Assembly: GCF_002994745.2 (NCBI RefSeq)
Contig: NC_037091.1
Coordinates: forward strand, 14,880,501-14,944,500
Source: Rosa chinensis
Lineage: Eukaryota; Streptophyta; Magnoliopsida; Rosales; Rosaceae
Length of the DNA: 64,000 bases
Reading direction: 5' to 3'
This document shows positions 23,201 through 33,772 of the stretch, piece after piece (position 1 is the stretch's first letter; each line of letters begins with the position of its first letter). Below the pieces are notes generated by a model, which ran no database searches, was not told where the DNA came from, and saw only the letters and a program-made list of their open reading frames with translations. The position numbers and the translations under genes are program-made.

Positions 23201-23939
23201 ACACGAACACCCACTTTTTAAGAGAGAGTGAAGAATACTGATGAACCTATTCTTCGATCCTGATAATAATCGGAGTAGAAAGCGTAGGAGTTTAAGATTT
23301 GAAATGAAATTAGACAGCAATGAGTTTGAGAAAAAAATTAACCCAACCTAGAAAAATCCCAATTTAAATCTAAGTAGATTGATAGATGAGAATGAAACAA
23401 GCTGACTCCAACAACAATAGAATAGAGAGCCACCACAACAGACTGTACCCAAGGAAAGTTGAGAGAGAATGAACATGCAAAGGCAAAAATAACTAGATCC
23501 ACTTGCAAATTGACTTGCCAATCGACGACGACATCCAGAACTATCAATCATAGCTAATCGAGTATAGGGAGATCCAACGCGTGCGTATAGTTTGTAGATC
23601 AGTGGTTCCCACAGCAGATGGGTTGACCGGTGACAATAACTGATGGTCAGAGACCATAGTTGCCGGTGAAAGAGAAAGGAGAAGGGAGAAGGGGAGAGCG
23701 AGTCCATAGTTGATGGTCTGAGGATAGGGCTTTGCCCTTGTTTTGGCAGTCAGTCCACGTATCTAAATAAAATTGTGTTTGGTGACTTTGAAATCTTTTT
23801 TTTTTTTTTAAATTGCAATGACACCTATGAGACTCTCTCAGATAAAAAAACAAGATTGGTGAGTTTTTTTTTGGGTGCCATCACCATTAATCTAATAGTG
23901 GGGGCTAAATGGTATCTTTAACCCATATTTGTGGTAGTG
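20300..23939. mobile_element. CACTA-like element carrying a histone deacetylase gene copy
   Basis: The left end reads CACTACAACAAAACTG and the right end, inverted, CACTACCACAAAT; these are CACTA/EnSpm-type ends. Sub-terminal text repeats CAATGGTGAC/ACCATTG-like words on both sides, as expected for CACTA sub-terminal repeats. The 3-bp flanks are CGC and TGC, two of three matching, so the target duplication is not proven. No transposase is visible. The interior is mostly an intron-containing host gene copy on the minus strand. Confidence 0.6.
20755..22914 (-). pseudogene. Class IV histone deacetylase (HDA2/HDAC11-like) pseudogene
   Basis: Minus-strand exons in gene order: 22663-22914 (ends LHLGIEKL), about 22468-22590 (HPFDSAKWGRKCRFL, then VDKNCIVEP), about 22310-22380 (AYLNCLKESVDVAMI), about 22118-22165 (PPVALFPNCFVQ), 21780-21980 (GETILAAKLAKERGWAINVG, then GGKGGGFCAYTDISLCIHF), about 21650-21712 (MIINLDAHPGNGHETNF), about 21137-21180, about 20990-21035 and about 20757-20830 (PELMVYNAGTDILLGDPLG). 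These are HDAC11/HDA2-type blocks. Defects: a stop after PNCFVQ, a frameshift inside the GGGFHH block so the HH pair reads YH, and DAHQGNGH changed to DAHPGNGH. Introns are kept, so it was copied from DNA, not mRNA. Confidence 0.8.
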
Positions 23940-24171
23940 TGCATCCATTCTTTTGCTTATGCCTCCGAGTAGATGTTAAGACTCTAGTGAGATCTAATGG
24001 CTAATTTTGGACAGTTAAGTACTTCTTCAATGGAAGGTATTCGTATAATAAGGACAATTCTTAGGTTTATCCCTGAAGTGAATGAGCTACCATATTCACC
24101 CTTTATTGTGATTAATGTATTTTAACTTTATAATTTTCTAATCCAACCATTCATGTTGCATAACATTATAC

Positions 24172-24530
24172 AAGGGGTAGTGCTATAGACCCCAAAAAAT
24201 ATTACAAAATTTCAATACCAAATGAGGTGGCGTATGCCATGTCATCGACATTTATTTTGAAAATTAGTGAAGTGGATTTTTATATTTTGTTATTTATGTT
24301 CTTTAGGTTTTTTCCATAGACATCATCAGCTTCGATGCTGCAAATCTTATGTTGCTTCCCCATATTACAATCCATTGCCTCGAACTCATGGCTTGTGCTT
24401 CGCAATGATCAAGAAGAGCAAGGTCCTATATCATTAGGCTTTGCGTTATCATGCTCATCTATTTGTATGATTACAATGATTTATGAAAGAGATTAGGATC
24501 CAATTACAGAGAGAAAATTGAACCCTTTCG
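24172..24530 (+). repeat. Direct duplicate (left copy) of a 360-bp repeat
   Basis: Nearly identical to 25521-25870: both run from GGTAGTGCTATAGACCC through ATGAGGTGGCGTATGCCATG to GATTAGGATCCAATTACA. Only a few differences are seen over about 355 bases. The right copy continues into a Mutator-like element; the left copy stops at about 24530. Confidence 0.8.
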
Positions 24531-25132
24531 ACCTGAACAAGCAGTAGCTCAAGATAAAGCAGCTCATGGAGGAGCTCAAAATTCCGTCCGCCGAAGATGA
24601 GGAGATTGCTGGACATTCACAGGTGGGCCCGACCTGCTAAAACGGTTTAGGCCAAAGTCGAATTCTAGGTCTAGTCTTTCTTTTTTCTTTTTTCGTAATG
24701 GGGGTAGAAGGCCCAAAAAGAAAGAAAGAAAAAAAAAGTTTTTTTTTTTTTTTTTTTTGGGGGAAGAGGGGGGGGGGGCAATAAATATTTTGAATTAATG
24801 TAATTTTTTTTCTTTAATCAAAGTTTTATTTGTCTAATTTTAGGGAGATTAGTTTCCATTCCGGCGACTGAAAGTTCTTTTGAGGAGGGGCAATAGACGT
24901 CTATTGAGGGGTAATACAGGTCTATTTGAGGGCAATAAACCTTTCAGACGACCTATGAGATCTCTGACGACCTCTTTGGGGACCTCCGGCGAGGTTTTCA
25001 GAGAAGTTCGGTAAGCGGCGGCAGGTGACCGGATTCCCGCGGCGGGTGATTGGAAACTGGTGACAGGTGACCGAAATCCGACCGCCGGTGACGGGACTCC
25101 AGCGAAGTCTCCTATGGCTTCTTTCTCTTCCA

Positions 25133-25166
<34 letters not shown>

Positions 25167-25520
25167 ATAAGTAACAAATGGGTGAAGATAAAATCGTCTA
25201 AAAAAAAAAAAACTTAATAGGGTATTAGGGAAGAATTCCTTAGAGTGTTTTGGGTAATGAGGAATTAAAAAAACTTAATAGGGTAAGTGTGAAAAAAATC
25301 TCTAGAAATAGAGTAAATAGACAAAAACCCATTGATAAAACATAAAAACTGCAATCATTTTCTGCATAAATTATAAGAAATTAATAAAATAAGACAAGTT
25401 GATTCTTTAATTAGATAGCTAAAGGATTTTTTTTTTTTTTTTTGGTTACAGCTAAAGGATATTTCTTGTAACCAAAGATACAAATGATTTAAATTTTAAT
25501 TTGCCTCCAAAACAATTCCC
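24531..25520. other. Spacer with homopolymers between the direct repeats
   Basis: Contains poly-T followed by a G-run (24740-24778), a CT microsatellite (25138-25165) and A-runs. A GC-richer stretch (24850-25130) holds CCGG(C/T)GAC-like repeats and an open 94-codon minus frame with PSPAVGFRSP/SPAAGIRSP repeats and no known domain. A short plus-strand stretch at 24530-24620 could be a coding scrap but was not identified. Confidence 0.4.
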
Positions 25521-26912
25521 AAAATGGTAGTGCTATAGACCCAAAAAATATTACAAAATTTCAATACCAAATGAGGTGGCGTATGCCATGTCATCGACAT
25601 TTATTTTGAAAATTGGTGAGGTGGATTTTTATATTTTGTTATTTATGTTCTTTAGGTTTTTTCTATAGACATCATCAGCTTCGATGCTGCAAATCTTATG
25701 TTGCTTCCCCATATTACAATCCATTGCCTCGAACTCATGGCTTGTGCTTCGCAATGATCAAGCAGAGCAAGGTCCTATATCATTAGGCATTGCGTTATCA
25801 TGCTCATCTATTTGTATGATTACAATAATTTATGAAAGAGATTAGGATCCAATTACAAAGAGAAATCTCAATTTGATAACCCCCCCCCCCTCTAAAGATC
25901 CTTGCTTTAGTTCTATAATACCTTTTTGGTTTCTGGGTTTTGCTCAGGAAATGGGTTAAGCTCTTAACTCTTTTCTTGAGGAAGTTTTATACTAAACATA
26001 TTTTCCCCCCTTCTTTTGGGGGTTTTGGATTCTGAATCAAAGACATTAGTACTTGAAGTCAGTTGCTTTGTAAATGAAACTCAAGGAAAGTACATATGGA
26101 TCCTGTTCTTTCCTGGTGTTCTTGCTATTAGGGGGATTGAGTTCAAGGACATTGAAAACCAAATTCATAAAAAGATTAAGATCATTATGCCTTTCATAAA
26201 GATAGTTTTGTGAGGAATATGTTTGTTTGATTTACCCCTCTGAGGTTCCACAATCTATGTAATAGGAAGTTATGAAAAACTAGTTGACAACTTGATTCAA
26301 TGATGCAAAAATGATAAGAAATTTTATCATATAAGTTTTTGATTAAGTATTGGAGAATGAAAAGCATATCATTCATTGAAAAAATAAAAGAAGGGATTTG
26401 ATATTAAAGTGCAGCTAGCGCTGCAAACAAAACCTAATCAATAAAAGATAGCGAAGTTATTTTCCTTTCAAAAAAAAAAATCACCATGGACCAAAGAAAA
26501 GAATAAAGAATGATTAGAGGATTGCAAAAGAGAAAGAGGAAGAAGTTAAAGATGTTGCGTTTAATGACCTAGATTTGCAACAGAAAATTTCAAATGGGGA
26601 GAGAGAGAGAGAGAGAGAAGGGTTTTTTTTTTCCAACAAAGGAGAAAGAAGGGTTGAAAACTTGAGATTGAAATCTTTCATGGCAGTGATCTCACTGGTA
26701 TGGTGGGGGTGGAGGAGATTCTCAAAAAAAGGGTGAAGGAATTAGATTTTAATCTTTAATTTAGACTAATGTAATATTAATTATAAAATAAAAATAGATA
26801 AATTTCACTTCATTAATGTCTTTTCAAAACCAAACTTTGACATGGTGGCTGCCACATCATTTGGGATCCAAATTTTGTATATAAATTTGGGATCTCAAGC
26901 ATTTTCCTATAC
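25521..26912. mobile_element. Mutator-like non-autonomous element with diverged long TIRs
   Basis: The left 100 bases match the reverse complement of 26815-26912 imperfectly: shared words in order are AATGCTT/AGTGCTAT, GA(T/C)CCC, ATACAAAATTT, CCAAATGA.GTGGC and CCATGTCA. Length is about 1.4 kb. The interior has no recognisable protein; the 65-codon frame at 26016-26213 has no known motif. Confidence 0.5.
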
Positions 26913-27109
26913 AAAGATTAGCTCTGTAAAAATCAATCAAACTGAAAACCTTTTTTTTTTTTTTTGAGATGACAAACTAAAGACCTTTTAGTTATTCATT
27001 TCTATAAAATACTTGAACGGTTTATCATAATAGTAGTAAGTGTTGTTAGAACCATCCATTTGTTTTATTCAATTAGATAATTAATTGATACTATTATTAA
27101 GTTTTCTTC
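26913..27109. other. Short AT-rich spacer
   Basis: T-run at 26950-26964; otherwise nothing recognised. The LINE begins at the right edge. Confidence 0.5.
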
Positions 27110-27869
27110 CCTTGATGCCTCTATCAGAGTCACGTTCTTCTACGGTCCTCTTTACCATGAGGACAAACAGATATTCTGGTCTTCTATTGCCAACCTGTCC
27201 TTCTCTACTGCTATACCTTGGGTCTGTGTTGGGGATTTTCACGAGCTAGTTTCAAATGACGAAAAAGAGGGTGGCTTCCCTTGGGACTAGAATAGAACCC
27301 GATTTCTAAAGAATTTTATTGACCAGAATGCTCTTGTTGATCTCCGATTCATAGGCCCAAAATTTACATGGGAAAACAAAAGAGAAGATATAGATGAATG
27401 ATTCGAGAAAGGTTGGATCGGGCTATTGGGAATGCTGAATGGTTTCAGACTTGGCCAAACTCATATATTCACATGAATTGAGGATCGACTTAGATCATTG
27501 CCCTCTAATAATCTATGCTCAGCCCAGATTTCCAAGAGGCCCCAAGACCTTCCGATCTGAAGCTTGTTGGGCAAATGACCCTGATTGTGAAGAAATTATT
27601 ACTGCTTGTTGGAAAGTTGATCCCTACTGTGATTCTTTCAAGCTCTGGGAATCAAATCTTATCTCTTGCAAGAGGGGCCTGATAGCTTAGAGTAAGACAA
27701 AATATCCCAACAACAAAGCAACTATTGAGACCCTAAATAGGGAATTAAAGATAATTCAAGAGGGACCTATTTCTTGTGGCTCTCGGAGAAGGGAACATGA
27801 ACTTCTCAATGATCTCAGTGTGGTCTGGAACCTGGAGGAATCTTTCTGGAGACAACGATCAAGAGTCAA
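27110..27869 (+). pseudogene. LINE endonuclease (APE-type) fragment
   Basis: Plus-strand text reads SRVTFFYGPLYHEDKQIFW, IPWVCVGDFHELVSNDEKEG and FIGPKFTWENKRED, matching the middle of plant L1 endonucleases (GDFNE and TW blocks; here GDFHE). A stop follows the FPWD stretch. The open frame 27439-27690 continues with LRIDLDHCPLIIYAQPRF, the SDH-P block, with the first S changed. The part after 27700 is the linker before RT. The N-terminal catalytic blocks are missing. Confidence 0.8.
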
Positions 27870-27889
27870 CACTACTAGAATTTTCCTCA

Positions 27890-28680
27890 TATACATCGGC
27901 CAAAAACCGATGTAAAAAAAATTTGTACCCATGTGTTAGTGGGTGATGTAAAAGATCGCAAAAAATAGACATCGGTTAAAAACCCATACCCCATATAATA
28001 ATAAACCTCGGATTATGTTCCAGAATCGATGTTAAACTGCTATTATGATCACAAATTGGTGTTTTTAGATATTGTTAAACCTTCATATTTATGCATTTAA
28101 TGCTTAACGAAATATAGGTCCAATAGCACTAGTATTCATTTTAACATCGTTACTCATTCTAGAAACGATGTGTTATATTCTCTTATACATCGGTGTTTTT
28201 GAAGTTTGCTTGCTGTTTATAAGTTTTACGGGTACTTGCCATATATCACACTATTTAAGATTGAATCTACATTCTTTTGTATTACGCAACCAATGTTCAT
28301 TAATCTATTAAACATTATTTCCTTTTATGAAGCGATGTCCATTTTTCTAATAAACATCAGTTTTTGAGGTTGGCACTGATGTTCATACTTATACTAGACA
28401 TCGTTTTTCATTTAATAAATCGATGTCCATTGATTTGTTTTACATCATTTCTTACACAATGTAAATGTCCATTGCGTTGTGTTACATCATTTCTTACTTA
28501 ATAAATCAATGTCCATTAGGTTGTGTTACATCGTTTCTTACTTAATAATTCAATGTGCACTGAATAAAGAGACATCGATTTTTGTTTCCAATCTGATGTA
28601 TCATCTCTTTAATAACATCGTTTTTGTAGTTTAATACTGATTTGAAATACGCGTATATACATCATGTCCTTTATAAATTG
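27890..28680 (+). repeat. CACTA sub-terminal repeats (ACATCG/CGATGT words)
   Basis: Words such as ACATCGGT, AACCGATGT, GATGTCCATT and ACATCGTTT recur every 20-60 bases in both orientations. Sub-terminal motif arrays of this sort bind the CACTA transposase in other systems. Matching arrays lie at 34120-34930 (inner element) and 36700-36840 (outer right end). Confidence 0.75.
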
Positions 28681-29607
28681 AAAATTTGTAAGATACCAGT
28701 ATGAACTCATTTCAATTACAAACCAACAATCAGAATTGTAACACCAACCAAAAGTTTTGCAAAATTATAAGCATCAAAATACCTAAAACTACTAAGCTTC
28801 TTGTTGAACTTAAAGAGTTATACACAAAGCTAGTGACCAAAACTTCTGAACCATACGTGTGGTAATAACCAACATCCTCCTTGCTTGTAACATTGCTCAC
28901 CAAAAGACAGGTTGAAAGACCTGCACATATAAAGACACGTTCAAATTTATATTAGGATCCACGCCAGAACACTTCTAGCTGGGGCAGCCCCATTCTAATG
29001 CTCCTACATAATATGTATATATCAATTAGATGGAATTTAATTTTTCTAGCTGAAGGTGTAGCCACATTGTTTCATAGTACAAGAAAATGATTACCGACTC
29101 ACATAACTAATTGTTTGACATCAATCTTAACTTTCAAGTATGCAATGCCTGACAATGGTAATGCTTGAACTCTTAAATAAATAAATTCTACATCTTAGAG
29201 GTCATGCAGCACAATTTCAATTTAGCAAGAAAATATATCGATATAAATTTGCTCCAATTAGACAAGATCATAAAACTTATAACTATAGACTCACCTTGAG
29301 TAAGAGACAGTTGGAAGTAATTCCTTTATAACTTGGTGAAACCTGTGTGTTAATGACAACTAATTAGAAGGCCAGCTTAAAAGGCATATTCACAATAGTA
29401 GTAAGCACAAGCAAAGACTGGTAATATTGTTATTTATGTATCAAGTAACCAACCACCAACCATTTATATGCAGAATTCCTTGTATCTGCTGCGTGGGTCT
29501 ACATATTTTTGAACAAGGGGCACAGTTTAGCTTGGCAGTACATTATACTAGCTGTTTAGGAGATTATGAATTCTAATATTTCTCTATCACAAGTTCTACA
29601 AGTTTTA

Positions 29608-29840
29608 CCTTTTCAATAAGATTCATGGAGGACGAAACATTTGCAATATCATAAATCCGCCGTACTTTAGCTGCTTCATCAAGTAGAGAAAAGGCAAGAG
29701 TTTCAGCTCCTTAAGTAATATGTCAAAAAGATTCAAGAATAAACAAAAGCAAGTATAGATTTCTTACTTCTCATTTCGGATGCATTGTGTGCATCCCCAA
29801 GTAATAACCTTGCAGCTTCATCAAGGGAGATGGATTCTAC
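29608..29840 (-). pseudogene. Captured E2F/DP-like (DEL-type) DNA-binding fragment
   Basis: Two minus-strand exon pieces. The upstream one (about 29767-29840) reads VESISLDEAARLLLGDAHNA then SEMRSK; the next (about 29608-29715) reads LLDEAAKVRRIYDIANV then SSSMNLIEK. VRRxYDIANVLxSMxLIEK is the winged-helix signature of E2F and DEL proteins; here the L after NV is S. Only part of one DNA-binding domain is present and it is separated by an intron-like gap. Lying inside the outer CACTA, it is a captured fragment. Confidence 0.7.
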
Positions 29841-29971
29841 CTACAAAATTAGATTACTACCATAGTCATCTAAATAAAAAGAAAGAAGTAAATAAGTGGT
29901 AGTGGAAACAAAATTGGACATATTTGTCACTAGAAACAGAGGCACAGGTTCTTAAGAGCATATAATACAAC

Positions 29972-30099
29972 TATAGTCCGTTGGTTTGCATGTTGCCAAA
30001 CTCCACCACTCTGCTCTTCCCCAGCAGCTGAAACAGTAGCCTTGGACTTAACAGCACAAACAACACCACCGCTATCACCACCGGTCCCCAATCTGCCAT
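29972..30099 (-). pseudogene. Captured DUF3339-type small membrane protein fragment
   Basis: From an ATG at 30099 the minus strand reads MADWGPVVIAVVLFVLLSP, then RLLFQLLGKSRVVE, very like the plant DUF3339 family (about 70 residues: MADWGPV... then FGNMxT). One base is lost right after VVE, so the expected FGNMQT is out of frame (visible in the next frame as GNMQTNGL then a stop). It is truncated relative to the family and sits inside the outer CACTA. Confidence 0.75.
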
Positions 30100-30418
30100 T
30101 ACTACTACTGCAGTCTACTTCTTGATCACTTCTTCTATGTATAGTTGATCAGTTTGTGTGTGTAGTGAAATTGTCAACTTAGGAACTAAGACTTAATGTT
30201 TCTCTCTAGCTAAGCTAGCCAGCTATATATACTGAATCTAAAAGTACAAGGAAAAATGTGTTGGCATGTTTTGTTAGCAATGTCAGGATACTTTTTGATG
30301 TTTCGTAATGAATTCCATAAATATCAAAGATAATTATAAACATAGAAATCGAACTTAATTATATCCTAATAAAAGGACAAAATGGAATCATAACAGAGGT
30401 TTAGGTGCAAAAGTTTAC

Positions 30419-30545
30419 CAGAAGGGCCTCCTATATTGACTACAAGCAAGGGCTTCGAGAGCGGTGCCAGTTCAGCGTGCCAGGCAGAAGCAGCCCTCCT
30501 AAGTGTAGCAGAATCATCCTGATAAAGAGATCCAATGGTGAGAAC
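30419..30545 (-). pseudogene. Captured ELM1-like (mitochondrial fission protein) exon fragment
   Basis: Minus-strand frame: DDSATLRRAASAWHAELAPL, then SKPLLVVNIGGPSG followed by a GTAAAC donor at 30418. In plant ELM1 proteins this segment reads LPKPLLVVNIGGPT..C. A single exon with a possible native donor is present, in the outer CACTA just left of the inner CACTA. It cannot make an ELM1 protein. Confidence 0.7.
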
Positions 30546-31129
30546 CTGAATCATAACAGAGAACCTAATTATATCTATATTCTTGCATAATTAAGTATTC
30601 TTTAGTATCCACACTACTAGAATTATGTCAATAAACATCACCACTATTAAATCGGTCGGAATTGCACGCGATGTAAAAAATACATCCTAACATCAGTTTG
30701 TGAAAAATCGATTTCTATTGTGATTATAAACATCGGTCGTTAAATTAACCGATGTGTAAAGTCTCGTTCGAAAATTTTGAAAAAATGCGGAGGGACTAAG
30801 TTGAAAATTTTAGAAACGCGGGAGGACCAAAATATTCATTCCCCCCAACACTTAGACTTTTTTTCACTTGTCTGAAACTTTTGAACCCTAATTACTAACT
30901 CTCACTTCAACTCCAGCGTGCCTCCTTCTTTGCGTCGACCTCATTCTCCAACCTGACCCTCCTTCCCCTCCATCTCCACCTCCGACCATCACCTCTCTCT
31001 CTTCTCCTTCTCTCTTGCTCCCTTGTCTTTCCAAACCCTACTCTCTCTCTCTCTAAAATGCTCTCCGTCTCTATCTAAAATTGACGAAGATGAAGTCTCT
31101 GTAGCTGCGCCAAAATTTCTTAGGGGAGA

Positions 31130-31372
31130 CGATGGAGTCGCCCCAGTTGCCAAACCCTAGTCCGGCAGGCCTCGGTGAAAGCATAAAGCCTCCAACGAGA
31201 ACGCTTCTCCATCTTTAGATCTCATCTTTATGGCCCTGGATTCGAAGCCTTCATCGGCGGCCAAGTTGAATAGTCTGTTGCCGCCATGGCCACGGCCATT
31301 AAATCCTCTCAAACGGAAGCTTGAGATGCTTCCTGAGAACTCTGCCTATGGAGCCTCTGATTCCGGCGTCCC
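31130..31372 (+). pseudogene. Captured kinesin-12 (PAKRP1-like) N-terminal fragment
   Basis: Plus strand: KASNENASPSLDLIFMALD, LLPPWPRPLNPLKRKLEM, then LPENSAYGASDSGVPV up to a GT donor at 31373. Plant phragmoplast kinesins (KIN-12 class) have NPLKRKL..(V)PENS..GASDSGVKVIVRMRPP at this place, so this is the segment just before the motor domain. A stop interrupts the 5' part (near 31160). The motor itself is absent. It lies inside the inner CACTA. Confidence 0.6.
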
Positions 31373-32762
31373 GGTACTGCTCTAATCTTGAGACTGCTAA
31401 TTTGAGAAATCTGTTTGTTTTTCATGAAATCGATCTTGGGGTTTTTGCTTGTGTTTGGGACTTTTGTTAATGTTGATTTGGTTATGGAAAGTCCTCGATT
31501 CACCGTCCTCTCTGAATTTCTGTTTATTGGGCTTGTCATAGGGAAGCTCAGCTCGGTAACGTCGGAGCTCAGCTCCACTTTCCGCCATCCTTCGCTCCAA
31601 GTTCTGGGGTTAACTTTTGTTCATAGTTGCTTTCTCTATATTTTGCAGGTATCTTGAACAAACAACTGATTTTTTTGGTTCCTGGTAACCGTTGCTCTCT
31701 GCTCTTCCCTTTTGCATTTCCATCTAACTGAATTTTGTTTCCCAATTGCATATTTTCTATTAATTTTTCCCCGTCATCACTATGGTGCTTTAATTTTCAT
31801 GGATTCTCAAAGAAAGAGGAAAACTCAGTGTTCTGGAATTTCATTTGATTTGATACGCAAGTAGTAGAGTTGTTGAGAATTGGTTTCTACAGTTATAGAT
31901 TTTTGCTATATATGGTTAATTGATTTTTGGAAATCAATATCAACTATAGTAGTAATGTATTGGACTATGAGGATCGACCAACTCGGGGCGGTGGCTTGTT
32001 CGGCGTCGATAAAGCAACGGAGACGGAGGCTTCTGTAAGGGTTTACCCAGTCGGAGTTCTTCACGGTGAAGCGGTCCATATTTTTCAGCACCGTTAATAT
32101 GAAATTCCGGATTGAGTGTTTGAGACGAAGGACCCAGTTCAATTTACTTCACAAACTGATACAGGGTAAGGGTTTAGCTATTGATGCTTAAATATATCAA
32201 TTTTGTAATTTTTATGCCCTATATTAATTTAGCGATTGAAATTAGTAGCAGTGGAACTCTTGTCTTTGAGGGGGCTTATAGCTTCAATGGTATAATACGT
32301 ATCCATTTGGGCAGCAAGAGTTTGATCCTCACCTTTTCCCCCTACTTTGATTAAGAAACCTGTCATTTATACAGTGTACACTCTTGGTTATATTTCTTGC
32401 TGAAAGAATGAGTTTTGAAAAAGAAAACATATATTGGTTCTGCTCCCTTTTTAGAATTATCTTTGTTATTTAAGTTTCCTGTTTCTGAGTGATTGGGTAA
32501 TCTTGTCTGTTAACTACTAAAACAGGACTGTGAAAGGCATCAAATCTGAATAAACCTACTAAATCACCATTTTTTTTTCTACCAGTGGCTAATTGGTATT
32601 TGTAAGAAAAGATGAGTGAGTTGGGTTCATATTCTACCTGGAACATAACAGGAACTTACAGAGGTGTGTAACTAGTGGCCATTTGTTTGTGCATAAGTTC
32701 TGTATTACTAACTAGTTCATATGAGCCATTTTGATTACTAACTAGTTCATGTGTTGCTGCAA

Positions 32763-33348
32763 TTGAGAATATGAGCCATTTTGATGCTGATGGGAAGCGT
32801 CATTACCCATTTGGTAAAGGCTTAGGCTCAGAGGTATGTACATATATAATTTACTTTCTTGCTTCACATAATATCTTAATTAATCTTAGTATTACAGTTC
32901 ATGCATTACCATGGATTTGAAAAAGTTTAATTCACATGTTTGCAGGTTGTAAAGCAGTTTGGTATCCCTAATCTATTTGATTTTCCCATTAGACCAACTG
33001 TAAGTCCTATGTTTTTTCAGTTCACTTATCATTCGAAATTTCTCTAGTGCATGCTTGAGACTAGCTTGGTTGACAACAAGGGCCATACAATTTCTATACA
33101 GTTCAAGTTTTTGTTTCAGAGCACACATTGTCACGATTTTGCTTCTTATCAATTTATCATCTCAATATGGTATATTTGCTGCAGGCAGAAATTGTCTAAA
33201 ACCTTGATTACATTTATCTGGTAGCTATCTGCGTCTGGAGATCGTGGAGTACCTGAAGTGGTAGCTGATCCTCTAGGTGAAGTTTCTAAGACATTTCAGG
33301 AGCTTGGAATATGTGTTGTGCAACAATGTGCTAAGATTCACCAACAAG
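32763..33348 (+). pseudogene. Captured HCF101 (Fe-S scaffold, Mrp/NBP35 family) exons
   Basis: Three plus-strand exons with GT..AG introns: 32763-32833 (NMSHFDADGKRHYPFGKGLG), 32946-32999 (VVKQFGIPNLFDFPIRPT) and 33225-33348 (LSASGDRGVPEVVADPLGE, then LGICVVQQCAKIHQQ). They follow the order of plant HCF101, a plastid Fe-S carrier needed for photosystem I, at the end of the ATPase domain. The nucleotide-binding part and the C-terminal domain are absent. Intron retention shows DNA-level capture by the inner CACTA. Confidence 0.75.
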
Positions 33349-33467
33349 GTATGTTTGAGGAGCAAGTTGTTAGGATTCTGCTCAAGTTGACTGCATACCA
33401 TAATTAATATGTACTTGAATCAGTTAAATCATAGTGAAGATTCAGGAAATTAACGTGAATAAATAGG

Positions 33468-33772
33468 GCGTACCTAAACAACCGGGCGGAATTGAGTGTG
33501 GCTACTATGTTATGCGGTACATGAAGGATATTATTAATGATGACACACTTTCCTTTTCGACCAAGGTATACGTATTAGGAATTAACAGAAACTTTGGTTT
33601 AAATATTAGCGCATTTCATTATGACTTACATTGATATATGTTTGTTGTGTGTGTATATATATATATATAGATATATTTGTAGTGGGCGGTAAAGACTCGG
33701 AAAGGATATACCCAACAACAACTTGACGAGGTGCGCATGGAGGTGGCCGACTACTTGCAGACCTTGTTGTAG
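33468..33772 (+). pseudogene. Ulp1-like (C48) protease fragment of the CACTA element
   Basis: Exon 33468-33565 reads QPGGIECGYYVMRYMKDI with the catalytic Gln and Cys of Ulp1-type proteases (Q-x5-C-G). Exon 33683-33772 reads WAVKTRKGYTQQQLDEVR and ends LQTLL and a stop. Plant CACTA and some Mutator elements carry such C48 domains. The upstream His/Asp part is missing. An 80-base duplicate of the 3' end follows (33800-33905). Confidence 0.65.

Noticed and set aside
20297..23942. Perfect 3-bp target duplication for the HDAC-carrying element
   Set aside because: Flanks are CGC and TGC, which do not match fully, so it is not claimed.
24849..25133. 94-codon minus-strand frame with SPA repeats
   Set aside because: Repeated proline/serine words arise from CCGGCGAC-type DNA repeats between transposon pieces.
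31415..31657. 80-codon hydrophobic frame right after the kinesin fragment
   Set aside because: Begins downstream of the donor site and reads intron sequence; no known domain.
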